Below, in pieces: positions 52,771-60,969 of a stretch of DNA of 64,000 nucleotides. Positions within the stretch are counted from its first letter, which is position 1. Each line of letters opens with the position of its first letter. Origin of the DNA: Thiemannella venezuelensis. GTDB lineage: Bacteria > Actinomycetota > Actinomycetes > Streptosporangiales > Streptosporangiaceae. The stretch covers positions 62,001 to 126,000 of the forward strand of contig NZ_JACHJJ010000007.1 in NCBI RefSeq assembly GCF_014203605.1, read 5' to 3'. The notes below the pieces were generated by a model. That model saw nothing but the letters and a program-made list of their open reading frames with translations. It had not been told where the DNA came from and did not search any database. The position numbers and the translations under genes were made by a program.

Positions 52771-53607
52771 GTGCGCTCCGTCGTCGCCGACTCACCGCCC
52801 GCCGTCATCCGGACGCTCCTCGATCTGATCGAGGCCGACCGGCCCGCCCAGTTCGTGGACTTCGGCTGCGGCCGGGGCGAGGTGCTGCTGAGCGTCGCGC
52901 GAAGGTTCCCGGACCTGCCGTGCGTCGGCGTCGACATCGACGCGCACGCCCTTGAGCACGCACGCGTGCGAGTACCGGCCGGGAACGTCACCCTTATCGA
53001 GGGTGACGTTCTCGACCACGCCGGCGTGGCCGGAGACCTCGCCTACCTGTACCTGGGCGGGGCGCTGAACCAGCGCCTCGGCCACGCCCTCCTCGCGCTC
53101 GGGCGGTGCCGATGCCTCCTCGCCGTGCGGTACCCGGTCGCGGGGGCCGTGGCCTCGGCCCGCATCCCCACAGGCGGCCCGGGCGTCACAGGCGCCTCGG
53201 ACATCTTCGCCTACGAGCCGGCGTCGTCCCGCGGGCTGGTCGAGTGGGACGCGCCGGCGACACACGTCCAGGTCCCCGCGGGGGCCGCCTACCTGCTCAC
53301 CAGGGCGGTGCGGGTCACCGCGGCGGGCACCCTCACGCTGCGCCGCCGCGCGCTGGCCGGAGCGCCGCTGCGCTCCTACGAGTTCGGGCTGCAGCCGGCC
53401 CGGCCGGGCGTACCCGTCATGTGCGACCTGTTCCTCGGGTCGCGAGGGGTGCTGGAGGTGTCGGTCCTCCTCGACGGGACCGCGCTGACCCCGTCGCACC
53501 TGGTCGTCGTCACCGAGGGACCGCCCGGCGAACGGGTGATCGACGGGCCCGGGGAGCTGGAACGCCTCATCGCCCGAAGGAACGTCCCAGGAAGGAAGCC
53601 ATCGTGA
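52771..53607 (+). CDS. SAM-dependent methyltransferase with extra C-terminal domain
   Basis: 278 residues from GTG 52771. The N-terminal 130 residues have the class I core: QFVDFGCGRGEVLLSVARRF (motif I), CVGVDIDAHALEHAR and LIEGDVLD. The C-terminal half (about 145-278) is predicted beta (VQVPAGAAYLLTRAVRVTAA; GVLEVSVLLDGTALTPSH) and does not match a standard methyltransferase cap, so it may bind the substrate protein or sugar. The next gene overlaps its stop by 4 bases. Confidence 0.75.
   Translation: MRSVVADSPPAVIRTLLDLIEADRPAQFVDFGCGRGEVLLSVARRFPDLPCVGVDIDAHALEHARVRVPAGNVTLIEGDVLDHAGVAGDLAYLYLGGALNQRLGHALLALGRCRCLLAVRYPVAGAVASARIPTGGPGVTGASDIFAYEPASSRGLVEWDAPATHVQVPAGAAYLLTRAVRVTAAGTLTLRRRALAGAPLRSYEFGLQPARPGVPVMCDLFLGSRGVLEVSVLLDGTALTPSHLVVVTEGPPGERVIDGPGELERLIARRNVPGRKPS
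52983..53011 (+). repeat. Perfect inverted repeat inside the methyltransferase gene
   Basis: GAACGTCACCCT and AGGGTGACGTTC are 12-base arms around a 5-base loop, coding the NVTLIEGDVL segment near the methyltransferase acidic loop. Possible internal hairpin or chance. Confidence 0.6.
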
Positions 53608-54845
53608 CACGCGAGCTCGAAGACCGCCTCGTCGCCGCCCTCAGGTGGGGCGCCGTCACCATCCGGGCCGCGGACCCCGGACGGCCGCCCTGGAGGCAGG
53701 ACGGCACCGCCGTCGTCCAGCCGTTCGACAAGCTGCTGGTCGAGGCGGCCCTGCTGGCGCTGCTCGCCCGGCGCGCCATCGGCCCCCACCCCGCGGTCAC
53801 CGATCTCGTCGGCGCGATCACGGACTGCCGCGAGTCCCTCGACCGCACATACGAGATCGTGCGCTGGCGCCCCTACCTGTGGACGTCCGCGGGGGCCGTC
53901 TGGGTCTTCCTCGACCGGTTGTCCGCCGGGGATCCGGTGAAGCGGGGACTGCTGCGCGAGCTCTGGAACGCCCCGGTCGTCGAGCCCCGGGAGCGCGTGC
54001 CGTACCGGTTGCTGGACCAGGCGTGGACCCGGATGATCGCGCGGGGGAGGCCCGACTCCCGGATCTCCTCGGCCGGCCTGCGGTCGACCACGTCCCTGTG
54101 GAACCTCGACGGCGCGCTGCTCATGAGCCGGAACGACCTCTACGCGATCACGCACGCGGCCATGTACCTCACCGACTTCGGCAACGCCGGCCGGGTACCG
54201 GCCGCCCCGGGCTGGATCGGCGCGCTCGCCGCGGCGCGGCTGCTGCTCGGCGACTTCGACCTGGCCGGCGAGCTGGCCGTCACCGACGTGCTCACCCGCG
54301 GGGCGCCGGAGGCCGGGACCCTCGCCGCGGCCGCGGCGCTGAGCACGGTCTTCGACCGGCTCGGCTTCGTGCCCGCCCCGACCTTCCGCGCGCAGGACCA
54401 TGCCGCCGCGGAGGATCCGTCCGCGTACCTGTTCTTCCACAGCTATCACAGCACCTTCGTCTACGGCCTGCTCTGCGCGGTCCTGATCACGTCCGGCGCG
54501 CACGGGAGCGCGCTCGCCCGTCTCATGACGTCGGGGGTCCCGGAGCCGGAGCTCCCGGAGGAGTGGCACGGCGGACGCGCGGGCGTCACGGGGCTGGGCG
54601 CGCAGATCGTGCACACCTGCGAGTCGTGGGAGGGGATCGCGGCGGCGCGCGGAGGCGAGCCGGACCTCCTGCGCACCGTGGTCGACGCCTATCTCCTCGA
54701 CGCCGCCTCCCGCCAGGACACCCCCGGCGTCCTGGCGCTCCTCGGCATGCGCGACGTGGCCGGGTCCAGCGTCGTCGACGGGGCGGCGCGGCGGCTGCTG
54801 ACCGTCCGCGCCCGGCTCGGGGGTGCCTCGTGGACCTTCGCGTGA
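53604..54845 (+). CDS. Conserved-looking protein of unknown function
   Basis: 413 residues, mostly helical, probably soluble. GTG 53604 has GAAGGA 7 bases upstream and overlaps the previous stop. Notable stretches are LLVEAALLALLARRAIGPHP, YEIVRWRPYLWTSAGAVWVF, SLWNLDGALLMSRNDLYAIT and FFHSYHSTFVYGLLCAVLI. The helical-repeat feel and several His/Asp/Tyr positions suggest an enzyme of alpha-toroid type, but I do not recognise a family. It overlaps the oxygenase gene by 16 bases, so the two are tightly coupled. Confidence 0.6.
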   Translation: MTRELEDRLVAALRWGAVTIRAADPGRPPWRQDGTAVVQPFDKLLVEAALLALLARRAIGPHPAVTDLVGAITDCRESLDRTYEIVRWRPYLWTSAGAVWVFLDRLSAGDPVKRGLLRELWNAPVVEPRERVPYRLLDQAWTRMIARGRPDSRISSAGLRSTTSLWNLDGALLMSRNDLYAITHAAMYLTDFGNAGRVPAAPGWIGALAAARLLLGDFDLAGELAVTDVLTRGAPEAGTLAAAAALSTVFDRLGFVPAPTFRAQDHAAAEDPSAYLFFHSYHSTFVYGLLCAVLITSGAHGSALARLMTSGVPEPELPEEWHGGRAGVTGLGAQIVHTCESWEGIAAARGGEPDLLRTVVDAYLLDAASRQDTPGVLALLGMRDVAGSSVVDGAARRLLTVRARLGGASWTFA

Positions 54846-55609
54846 CGCCCATGACCCCGGCCTGCGGGGCCGAGGTCCACGGCGCCGACCTGGCGGGGCC
54901 GCCGGCCGCCGTCGCCCGGGGCCTGCGCCCCCTGCTCCTGCGCCACGGAGTCCTCGTATTCCGCGGGCAGGCCGCGCTCACCCCGCAGGGCCAGATCGCG
55001 CTGGCGCGCTGCTTCGGCGGTGTCACGCCCCTGCCCTCCGGGCTGCCCGGCCATCCCGAGATCGCGCGCATCGACCACGGGGTGGACGCGCCTCCCACGG
55101 AGAACGTCTGGCACAGCGACATGAGCTTCCTCCCGAACCCCCCGATCGGCGCCCTGCTGCGTGCGGTGCGCCTTCCCGCGGTCGGCGGCGACACGTTGTT
55201 CGCCGACATGAGGGCCGCCTGGCGGCGGCTGCCGGAGAGGCTCAGGGAGGTCGTCCGGGACCTCTCCGCCGAGCACGACATCGCCAAGTGCGCGCGCGCC
55301 GAGGAGCGCGGACGTCTCGCCGGTTTCCCGCCGGCCGTCCATCCTCTGATGCGGGCGCATCCGGAGACCGGGGAGGAGATCCTGTTCGCCAACCCCGCCT
55401 ACACCACGCGGGTGGTCGGCATCCCGGAGAACGAGAGCGCCGCCCTGCTCGGGCGGTTGTTCCGGATGGCGTCCGTGCCGGAGGTGCAGTGCCGCGTGCG
55501 GTGGGCGGAGGGGACCGTGGTCCTGTGGGACAACCGCTCCGTCCAGCACTACGCCGTCGCCGACTACCTGCCCGAACGCCGGATCATGGACCGGGTCGCG
55601 ATCGCCTGA
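54830..55609 (+). CDS. TauD/TfdA-type Fe(II)/2-oxoglutarate-dependent oxygenase
   Basis: 259 residues from GTG 54830. The iron facial triad is His95 and Asp97 (ENVWHSDMSF) with distal His240 (WDNRSVQHYAVADY); Arg251 or Arg255 near the end would hold 2-oxoglutarate. The N-terminal GHGVLVFRGQ-like segment (RHGVLVFRGQ) is typical. It hydroxylates an unknown substrate, perhaps a product of the preceding genes. Its 3' end overlaps the convergent glycosyltransferase gene by 26 bases. Confidence 0.9.
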   Translation: MDLRVTPMTPACGAEVHGADLAGPPAAVARGLRPLLLRHGVLVFRGQAALTPQGQIALARCFGGVTPLPSGLPGHPEIARIDHGVDAPPTENVWHSDMSFLPNPPIGALLRAVRLPAVGGDTLFADMRAAWRRLPERLREVVRDLSAEHDIAKCARAEERGRLAGFPPAVHPLMRAHPETGEEILFANPAYTTRVVGIPENESAALLGRLFRMASVPEVQCRVRWAEGTVVLWDNRSVQHYAVADYLPERRIMDRVAIA

Positions 55610-56903
55610 CCACCGGCCCGCCGTCGTCGGGCCGGTGCCGCCGCCGGCGGGTCCCCGGGGGGTCCCCGTCCAGGACGCTCCGGTAGACGGCGAGCGTCTC
55701 CTCGGTGGTCCGGTCCCAGCTCAGCCGTTTCCGGACGAACCGCTCGCCCTCCGCCGCGAGCGAATCCCGCGCCTCCCGGTCGGGCATGAGCTCGATCACG
55801 GCCTCGGCGATGTCGTCCGGGTCGTCCCCGCGTACGAAGCGCGCCGCGGGGCGGGCCGGGTCGCCGAGGAAGATCCGGGAGAAGCCGTGACCGAGGATCG
55901 TCGGCTTCCCCATGGCCATCGCCTCGGTCGCCACCAGGCCGAACGGTTCGAAGAGCGAGGGGAAGACGCAGGCATCGGCCATCTCGTAGTACTCCAGCAG
56001 GTCCTCGCCGCCGACCCACCCGCCGGAGGTGCGGACGTGCCCGGCCAGCCCGGCCTCGGCGACGATCCGCCGCACGCCCTCATCGTCGCCCTCCCCGACG
56101 ATCACCAGGCGCAGCCCGGGCACCGCGGCGACGATCCGCGGCATGGCCTCCAGCAGCTGGTAGATCCCCTTCTGCCGTTCGATCCTGCCGACGAACAGCA
56201 GGACCGTGTCGTCGGACCCGACGCCGAGCCGGGCGCGCAGGCCGCCGGCCCGCGCCCGCAGCGCCTCCCCTCCGGGCCCGTCTCCGGCGAGCAGCCGCTC
56301 GAAGGTGCCGCCCAGGCAGACCACCTCGATCGACGAGCGGTCCCAGCCGGAGGCGGCGAGCTGGTCGCGCACCTCCGGGGTGGGGACCACGATCCGGCGG
56401 GCGACCCGTGCCAGCCACCGCTCGACCGCGGCGAGCAGTCCCTTCGCCCCCGCGGTGCCGTGGCTGCGGTTGACGCCGTACTCGGTGGTGTGGACGTGGA
56501 AGACGACGGGAAGCCGCAGCAGGTGGTGGCAGAGGAGGCCGGCGAGGAAGTTGGTGGAGTCGTGCACCGCCACCAGGTCGGGCCGCCCGTTCCGCCCGGC
56601 GGAGAGAAGGCGCAGGAAGTACCGCCAGTTGCTGACCAGGACGTTCAGCGTGAGCAGGGCGAAGTCGAGCCTGCGGGTGCGGTTGAGCCGCCGCCTGCGG
56701 CTGATCGCGCCGAGCAGCCGGTCCCCGGGCCGGTGGACGACCACGCCTCCGACGCGTTCGAGGGCCGGCAGGCGGCCGTCGTTGGGCGTGAAGACGGTCA
56801 GGCGGTGCCCCTCGGCCATGCGGGGGGCGATCTCCGCGATGTAGCGGCCGAGCCCCGCGGTGATGTTGGGCGGGAACTGGTTGATGATGTGAGCGATCTT
56901 CAT
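55584..56903 (-). CDS. GT4-family glycosyltransferase
   Basis: 439 residues, GT-B fold. The N-terminal domain opens MKIAHIINQFPPNITAGLGR with the acceptor loop; the C-terminal donor domain has LLFVGRIERQKGIYQLLEAM, DACVFPSLFEPFGLVATEAM (the E-x7-E motif) and a closing helix. ATG 56903 overlaps the flippase stop (ATGA). It is the last gene of the eight-gene glycan operon and related to the second GT4 at 58165. Confidence 0.92.
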   Translation of the reverse strand: MKIAHIINQFPPNITAGLGRYIAEIAPRMAEGHRLTVFTPNDGRLPALERVGGVVVHRPGDRLLGAISRRRRLNRTRRLDFALLTLNVLVSNWRYFLRLLSAGRNGRPDLVAVHDSTNFLAGLLCHHLLRLPVVFHVHTTEYGVNRSHGTAGAKGLLAAVERWLARVARRIVVPTPEVRDQLAASGWDRSSIEVVCLGGTFERLLAGDGPGGEALRARAGGLRARLGVGSDDTVLLFVGRIERQKGIYQLLEAMPRIVAAVPGLRLVIVGEGDDEGVRRIVAEAGLAGHVRTSGGWVGGEDLLEYYEMADACVFPSLFEPFGLVATEAMAMGKPTILGHGFSRIFLGDPARPAARFVRGDDPDDIAEAVIELMPDREARDSLAAEGERFVRKRLSWDRTTEETLAVYRSVLDGDPPGTRRRRHRPDDGGPVVRRSRPGP

Positions 56904-58168
56904 CGCCGGACCTCCGGACTGCGGACGCTCGGCGCCTCGGCCCGCGACCGGTACACCCGGGCGGAGACGACGGCCACGGCCGCGATGAGAACGAGATTGC
57001 ACAGGATGAACGCCACCAGCCCGCCTACCAGGCCCTGCCAGGCGATGAGGGCGGCCTGGCAGGAGAGCACGATCGGCGCCGCGGCGGACTGCGCGGCGAT
57101 GAGGGCCTTGGCTCCCCGCACCCCGTCCATCGACAGGGCCGCCGAGTAGAGGTTGAAGACCGTGTGGGCGCCGATGCCCAGGGCCGACAGGGCCATGAGG
57201 CCGAACGAGTACGGATACTCGTCCCGGAGGAGGAGGAAGAACACCGCGCTCGCCGCGAACGACAGCAGAACCGTCGCCGCGAAGACGGCCGGGGACAGCC
57301 GCCCGATGCGGCGCAGTGCCGAGGACGTGTCCGTGACGGCCAGCGCGGGCAGCAGGACCAGGCCGATGCCGTCGGCGACCACCACCCCCAGGAGCCGCTT
57401 GGGAAAGTTGTTGTAGATCGAGTACACCCCCACCTCGGTCTGGTCCGCCCAGTGGTTGAGGAAGATCACGTCCACGCCGAAGAGCACGGCGCTGAGGCCG
57501 CCGAGGACGGTGAGGTAGGCGCCGTGCCGGTACAGCGAGCGGGCGAGCGGGCGCGACCAGGAGCGCGGGTCGATCCGGAAGCCGATCGCCGAGACGAGGG
57601 CGAAGAGCAGGTTCGTGCCGATCAGCGCCAGCAGGTACCAGTCGACGTTCCTGACGTCGAGCACGAGCAGGCAGTAGGCCGAGAGTCCCAGGTAGGCGAA
57701 GGCGATGACGATCTTGATTCCGGAGGTGAGGCCGTACTTCCGCAGGCCCCGCAGGAAGCTCTCGGTGAGGTGGTTCACCGCCATTGACAGGGCGAGGGCC
57801 AGCGCGAGGCAGAGGGTGCGCAGGTCCACTCCCACGAGCACGGTCAGCAGGGGGGCGGCCAGCAGCCCCGCCAGGGCCATGGCCGTGCCCAGCACGAGGG
57901 TGGACAGCAGTGCCGTGGTGATCAGGGCGCGGTGCTCCTCCGTCCGGGCCCGCGGGAGCTCCTGGTACATGACGAAGTGCAGGCTCATCACCATGCCGAC
58001 CGTGACGATCAGCGCGATCGACAGGACCAGGGTGAAGCGTCCGAACTCGGCGGCGCTGACTCCCCAGGCCACCAGCAGCGTGGTCGAGGCCGAGACGCCG
58101 CTGGCGACCGCGTTGACGGCCATCGGGGCCGCGACGGCCCAGCGCCGCCCGCCGCGCCGGAAGATCAC
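56900..58168 (-). CDS. Polysaccharide flippase-type membrane protein (MOP superfamily)
   Basis: 422 residues with about twelve membrane helices, for example ALITTALLSTLVLGTAMALA, LCLALALALSMAVNHLTESF and GVVVADGIGLVLLPALAV. It lies among glycosyltransferases, as Wzx-type exporters do, and would flip a lipid-linked oligosaccharide across the membrane. GTG 58168 overlaps the upstream glycosyltransferase stop (GTGA). No polymerase of the Wzy type is evident, although the membrane protein at 63096 could fill a related role. Confidence 0.85.
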   Translation of the reverse strand: MIFRRGGRRWAVAAPMAVNAVASGVSASTTLLVAWGVSAAEFGRFTLVLSIALIVTVGMVMSLHFVMYQELPRARTEEHRALITTALLSTLVLGTAMALAGLLAAPLLTVLVGVDLRTLCLALALALSMAVNHLTESFLRGLRKYGLTSGIKIVIAFAYLGLSAYCLLVLDVRNVDWYLLALIGTNLLFALVSAIGFRIDPRSWSRPLARSLYRHGAYLTVLGGLSAVLFGVDVIFLNHWADQTEVGVYSIYNNFPKRLLGVVVADGIGLVLLPALAVTDTSSALRRIGRLSPAVFAATVLLSFAASAVFFLLLRDEYPYSFGLMALSALGIGAHTVFNLYSAALSMDGVRGAKALIAAQSAAAPIVLSCQAALIAWQGLVGGLVAFILCNLVLIAAVAVVSARVYRSRAEAPSVRSPEVRR

Positions 58169-59478
58169 CGTGCCGCCCCGGTGCGGGAGGGCCGCCGCGC
58201 CGCCTCGGCGTAGGCGGCCAGGGTCCGCTCGGCCGTCCGGGACCAGCTGTAGCGCTCCCGGACGTACGCGGCGCCGCGGGCGGCGAGCCGCGCGGCCTCC
58301 GCCGGGTCGTCGAGGCAGCGCGACAGGGCGTCGGCCAGTTCCCCGGGGCAGTCGCGCGCGTACCGCAGCGCCCCGTCCCCCACGACCTCCGGCGAGTAGC
58401 CGGGGCCGACGAGCACCGGCCTGGCCAGGGCCATGGCCTCCACCGCGACCAGCCCGAACGGCTCGTACACGGACGGGAAGACGCACACGTCGGCGGCGAG
58501 GAAGTGCGCGAACAGCTCGGCCGAGTCGAGGAACCGGTAGCCGGCGACCACGTGCTCGCCGGCGCCGGTCTCGTCGATCAGCCGCGCGACGACCGCGTCG
58601 TCGTCGGTCTGCGGGAGCTGCGCACCGATGATCACGATCCGCAGGTCGCCGTACTTCTCCGCCAGCAGCGGCGCCGCCCGGATGAGGGTGTGCACGCCCT
58701 TGTGCGGGGACAGCCGCCCGGCGAACACCACCAGCCGGCCTTCGCCGTCCGGCAGGTAGCGGCTCCGTATCCGCGAGACGACGCGGGCGCGCTCGTCGCC
58801 GGGCAGCGCGGCCAGCCGCAGCAGCTCCGGTTCCTCGAAGCCGTGCGGCAGGACCCGCAGCCGCTCCCCCGGCCAGCCGCGGGCCGCGAGGTCGTCGCGG
58901 ACGCTCGCGCTCGGCACGATGATCAGGTCCGCCAGGCGGGCCTGCGCCGTCTCCACCGCGTCGAGGCAGGCCGCCTGCAGGGAGCGGCCCCCGGACGGGT
59001 CGGCGTTGAGTTCGCGGGTGTGCACGTGGAAGACCACCGGCAGGCGGCCGACCAGGCGGCACAGGATGCCGGCCGGGGAGCCCATCCAGTCGTGCACGGC
59101 GACGACCGTCCCGGACCGCTCGGCCCGGGGCCGTCCCGCCTCGGCGCGGAGGATGCGGCTCGCGACGCGCACGTTGAAGGCGAGCAGCCCGGCGATCCTG
59201 GCTGCCAGCCGGAGCACGCGCGGGGTGCGCGGGTTCCTCCCGTGGCCGCCGCCCGCCGTCGTCAGCCGGTGCAGCGTGACGTCGCCGCGGCGCTCGGTCC
59301 GGGGCGACCGGCCCCTGCGGGCGGTGCCGTACACCGTGACGGGGACCCCGCCGCGGCGCAGGGCGTCCATCATGCGTTCCGCGTAGCGGCCGAGCCCGCC
59401 CACGACGTCGGGCGGGATCTCCGAGCAGACGACGTGGACCCGGCGGGGCAGTCCGGGACCGGGGGTCAGCTCGTGCAT
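58165..59478 (-). CDS. GT4-family glycosyltransferase
   Basis: 437 residues, GT-B fold. Acceptor part VHVVCSEIPPDVVGGLGRYA; donor part LVVFAGRLSPHKGVHTLIRA, then VCVFPSVYEPFGLVAVEAMA with the E-x7-E motif. The parallel with the GT4 at 55584 (both with GLGRY near the start and FHVHT in the middle) suggests an ancestral duplication. It overlaps the nucleotidyltransferase gene by 13 bases at its start. Confidence 0.92.
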   Translation of the reverse strand: MHELTPGPGLPRRVHVVCSEIPPDVVGGLGRYAERMMDALRRGGVPVTVYGTARRGRSPRTERRGDVTLHRLTTAGGGHGRNPRTPRVLRLAARIAGLLAFNVRVASRILRAEAGRPRAERSGTVVAVHDWMGSPAGILCRLVGRLPVVFHVHTRELNADPSGGRSLQAACLDAVETAQARLADLIIVPSASVRDDLAARGWPGERLRVLPHGFEEPELLRLAALPGDERARVVSRIRSRYLPDGEGRLVVFAGRLSPHKGVHTLIRAAPLLAEKYGDLRIVIIGAQLPQTDDDAVVARLIDETGAGEHVVAGYRFLDSAELFAHFLAADVCVFPSVYEPFGLVAVEAMALARPVLVGPGYSPEVVGDGALRYARDCPGELADALSRCLDDPAEAARLAARGAAYVRERYSWSRTAERTLAAYAEAARRPSRTGAAR

Positions 59479-60248
59479 CGCAGGTACGCCCTACGGGTGA
59501 ACTCCAGGTCGGCGGGGGTGTTGATGCCGCGGGCCTCGTCGGGGTCGGCGACCGGCACCACCGTGGTCCGCCAGCCGAGCTCCCGCGACAGGTACGGCAG
59601 GAACGGCAGGAAGTTGACCTCGCCGGTGACCGTCCCGGTCCTGGCCGCGGCCAGGTAGCGCGGCCACGCCTGGGCCAGCCCGTCCACGCTGAGGCAGAAG
59701 ACGCCGACGTCGCTGAGCCCGCCGGGGCGGCACTCGTCCCCCTCCCTGGACATGCGTACCCGGAGCAGGGCCGAGGAGTCCTCGTCGTATTCGTACTCGA
59801 CGTAGGGGTCGGGCAGCGCGACCAGCGGAAGGGCCAGTGCCGGCCCTCCCCCGGCGGCGCTCCCGCGATGGGCCCGCACCGTCTCGCCGACCGTCCGCGA
59901 GGAGAGGTTCGCCTGGTCGCCCCAGACGACCAGGATCGCGTCGTGGTCCGCCCAGTACGGCACGGCGGCCCCGAAGACGGCGTCGCCCATGCCCGTGGGC
60001 TCTTCCTGGACGCTGACGGAGACCTCTCCCCGTTCGATCGCCTCGGCGGCCAGCCGCTGGAAGGGGGCCTTCCCCGCCGGGGAGAGCACCACGTGGACGT
60101 GCTCCGCCCACGGTGCGAGGCGGCCGCGCAGCAGGTCCCACACGGTGACGCCGCCGGCCACCTCCAACATGATCTTCGGGATCCCGAGGCCGAGCCGGGA
60201 CCCCTGCCCCGCCGCGGGGACCACCGCGCAGACACGTCCGTCACCCAA
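59466..60248 (-). CDS. Sugar-phosphate nucleotidyltransferase-like protein
   Basis: 260 residues with the nucleotidyltransferase fold: CAVVPAAGQGSRLGLGIPKI, then LVVWGDQANLSSRTVGETV and a late GEVNFLPFLPYL. The N-terminus resembles the GlmU uridylyltransferase domain, but no left-handed helix follows, so it probably makes an NDP-sugar for the operon. A TTG start at 60248 is supported by GGAGGAG 7 bases upstream; no ATG or GTG fits. It overlaps the HAD stop. Confidence 0.83.
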   Translation of the reverse strand: MGDGRVCAVVPAAGQGSRLGLGIPKIMLEVAGGVTVWDLLRGRLAPWAEHVHVVLSPAGKAPFQRLAAEAIERGEVSVSVQEEPTGMGDAVFGAAVPYWADHDAILVVWGDQANLSSRTVGETVRAHRGSAAGGGPALALPLVALPDPYVEYEYDEDSSALLRVRMSREGDECRPGGLSDVGVFCLSVDGLAQAWPRYLAAARTGTVTGEVNFLPFLPYLSRELGWRTTVVPVADPDEARGINTPADLEFTRRAYLRCTS

Positions 60249-60969
60249 GGGGGTTCTCCTCCATGTCCAGAGCCTCCATGTCCAGAGCCTCCATGTCGCT
60301 CATGTCATCCGTGCCGAGAAGGGAAACGATCTCTTCCAGGTCCCGTACCGGCACCGCTCCGGCCGCCGGGGCGGCGCCGTGCACCTGGAGGGTGAGAAGA
60401 CCCGCGCCGACGGCGGAGGCCACCCCGTGCGCGGAGTCCTCCAGCACGACGGCGCCGCGGGGATCGACCGCCCAGGCGTCGCAGGCCCGCCGGTAGAAGT
60501 CCGGATCGGGCTTGCTGCACGACACGTCGTCGGCGGTCAGCACGCCGCGGAAGTATCCGGTCAGCGCGCATGCCTCCAGGACGCGGGTGACCGAGTCGCG
60601 GCTCCCGCTGGTGACGAGGTAGGCGGTGTGCCCCCGGTCGGCCAGGAGCGCCAGCAGCCGGTGCGCCCCGGGCAGGACCGGCACCGCCCCGTCCAGGACG
60701 TACGCCCGGTACAACCGCTGCTTGCGCCTGATCACCCCTTCGGCGAGGGCCGGGTCCACGCCCAGCCCCTCCACCACCTGCCGGGTGCTCGCCCCCGTGT
60801 GGGCGCCGTAGTCGAAGGAGCCGGACAATCCGGGGGACACCTCGGCGAGCGCGGCGCGGAAGGCGGCCTCGTGGGCGGGGGCGGAGTCGACGAGCGTGCC
60901 GTCCAGGTCGCACAACCAGACGCGCCGCCCGGCGAGCACCGCGGCCGTCCGCCGCGTGACCGCGCTCAT
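60241..60969 (-). CDS. HAD family hydrolase (beta-phosphoglucomutase-like)
   Basis: 242 residues. HAD motifs: nucleophile Asp21 and acid Asp23 (WLCDLDGTLVDSA), Ser/Thr in YLVTSGSRDSV, Lys in SCSKPDPDFYRRA, and acidic VVLEDSAHGV. The cap resembles phosphoglucomutase or sugar-phosphate phosphatases. The C-terminus ends in a tandem DMEAL repeat coded by 15-bp DNA repeats. ATG 60969 overlaps the upstream stop (ATGA). It may supply or dephosphorylate the sugar used by the neighbouring nucleotidyltransferase. Confidence 0.88.
   Translation of the reverse strand: MSAVTRRTAAVLAGRRVWLCDLDGTLVDSAPAHEAAFRAALAEVSPGLSGSFDYGAHTGASTRQVVEGLGVDPALAEGVIRRKQRLYRAYVLDGAVPVLPGAHRLLALLADRGHTAYLVTSGSRDSVTRVLEACALTGYFRGVLTADDVSCSKPDPDFYRRACDAWAVDPRGAVVLEDSAHGVASAVGAGLLTLQVHGAAPAAGAVPVRDLEEIVSLLGTDDMSDMEALDMEALDMEENPLG
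60261..60297 (-). repeat. 15-bp tandem repeat at the HAD gene 3' end
   Basis: CCATGTCCAGAGCCT is repeated twice exactly (60261-60275, 60276-60290) and begins a third time. It codes DMEALDMEALDME in the HAD tail. The ribosome site of the next gene's TTG start (60256-60262) abuts the repeat. Confidence 0.85.

Noticed and set aside
51419-55609. Calling the operon a defined RiPP class
   Set aside because: No known leader motif, core pattern or class-defining enzyme (lanthionine synthetase, YcaO, radical SAM/SPASM, lasso cyclase) is present.
58169-60244. Apparent giant protein continuing upstream of the flippase
   Set aside because: The extension is out-of-frame reading of the GT4 and nucleotidyltransferase genes; the membrane domain has its own GTG start coupled to the preceding stop.
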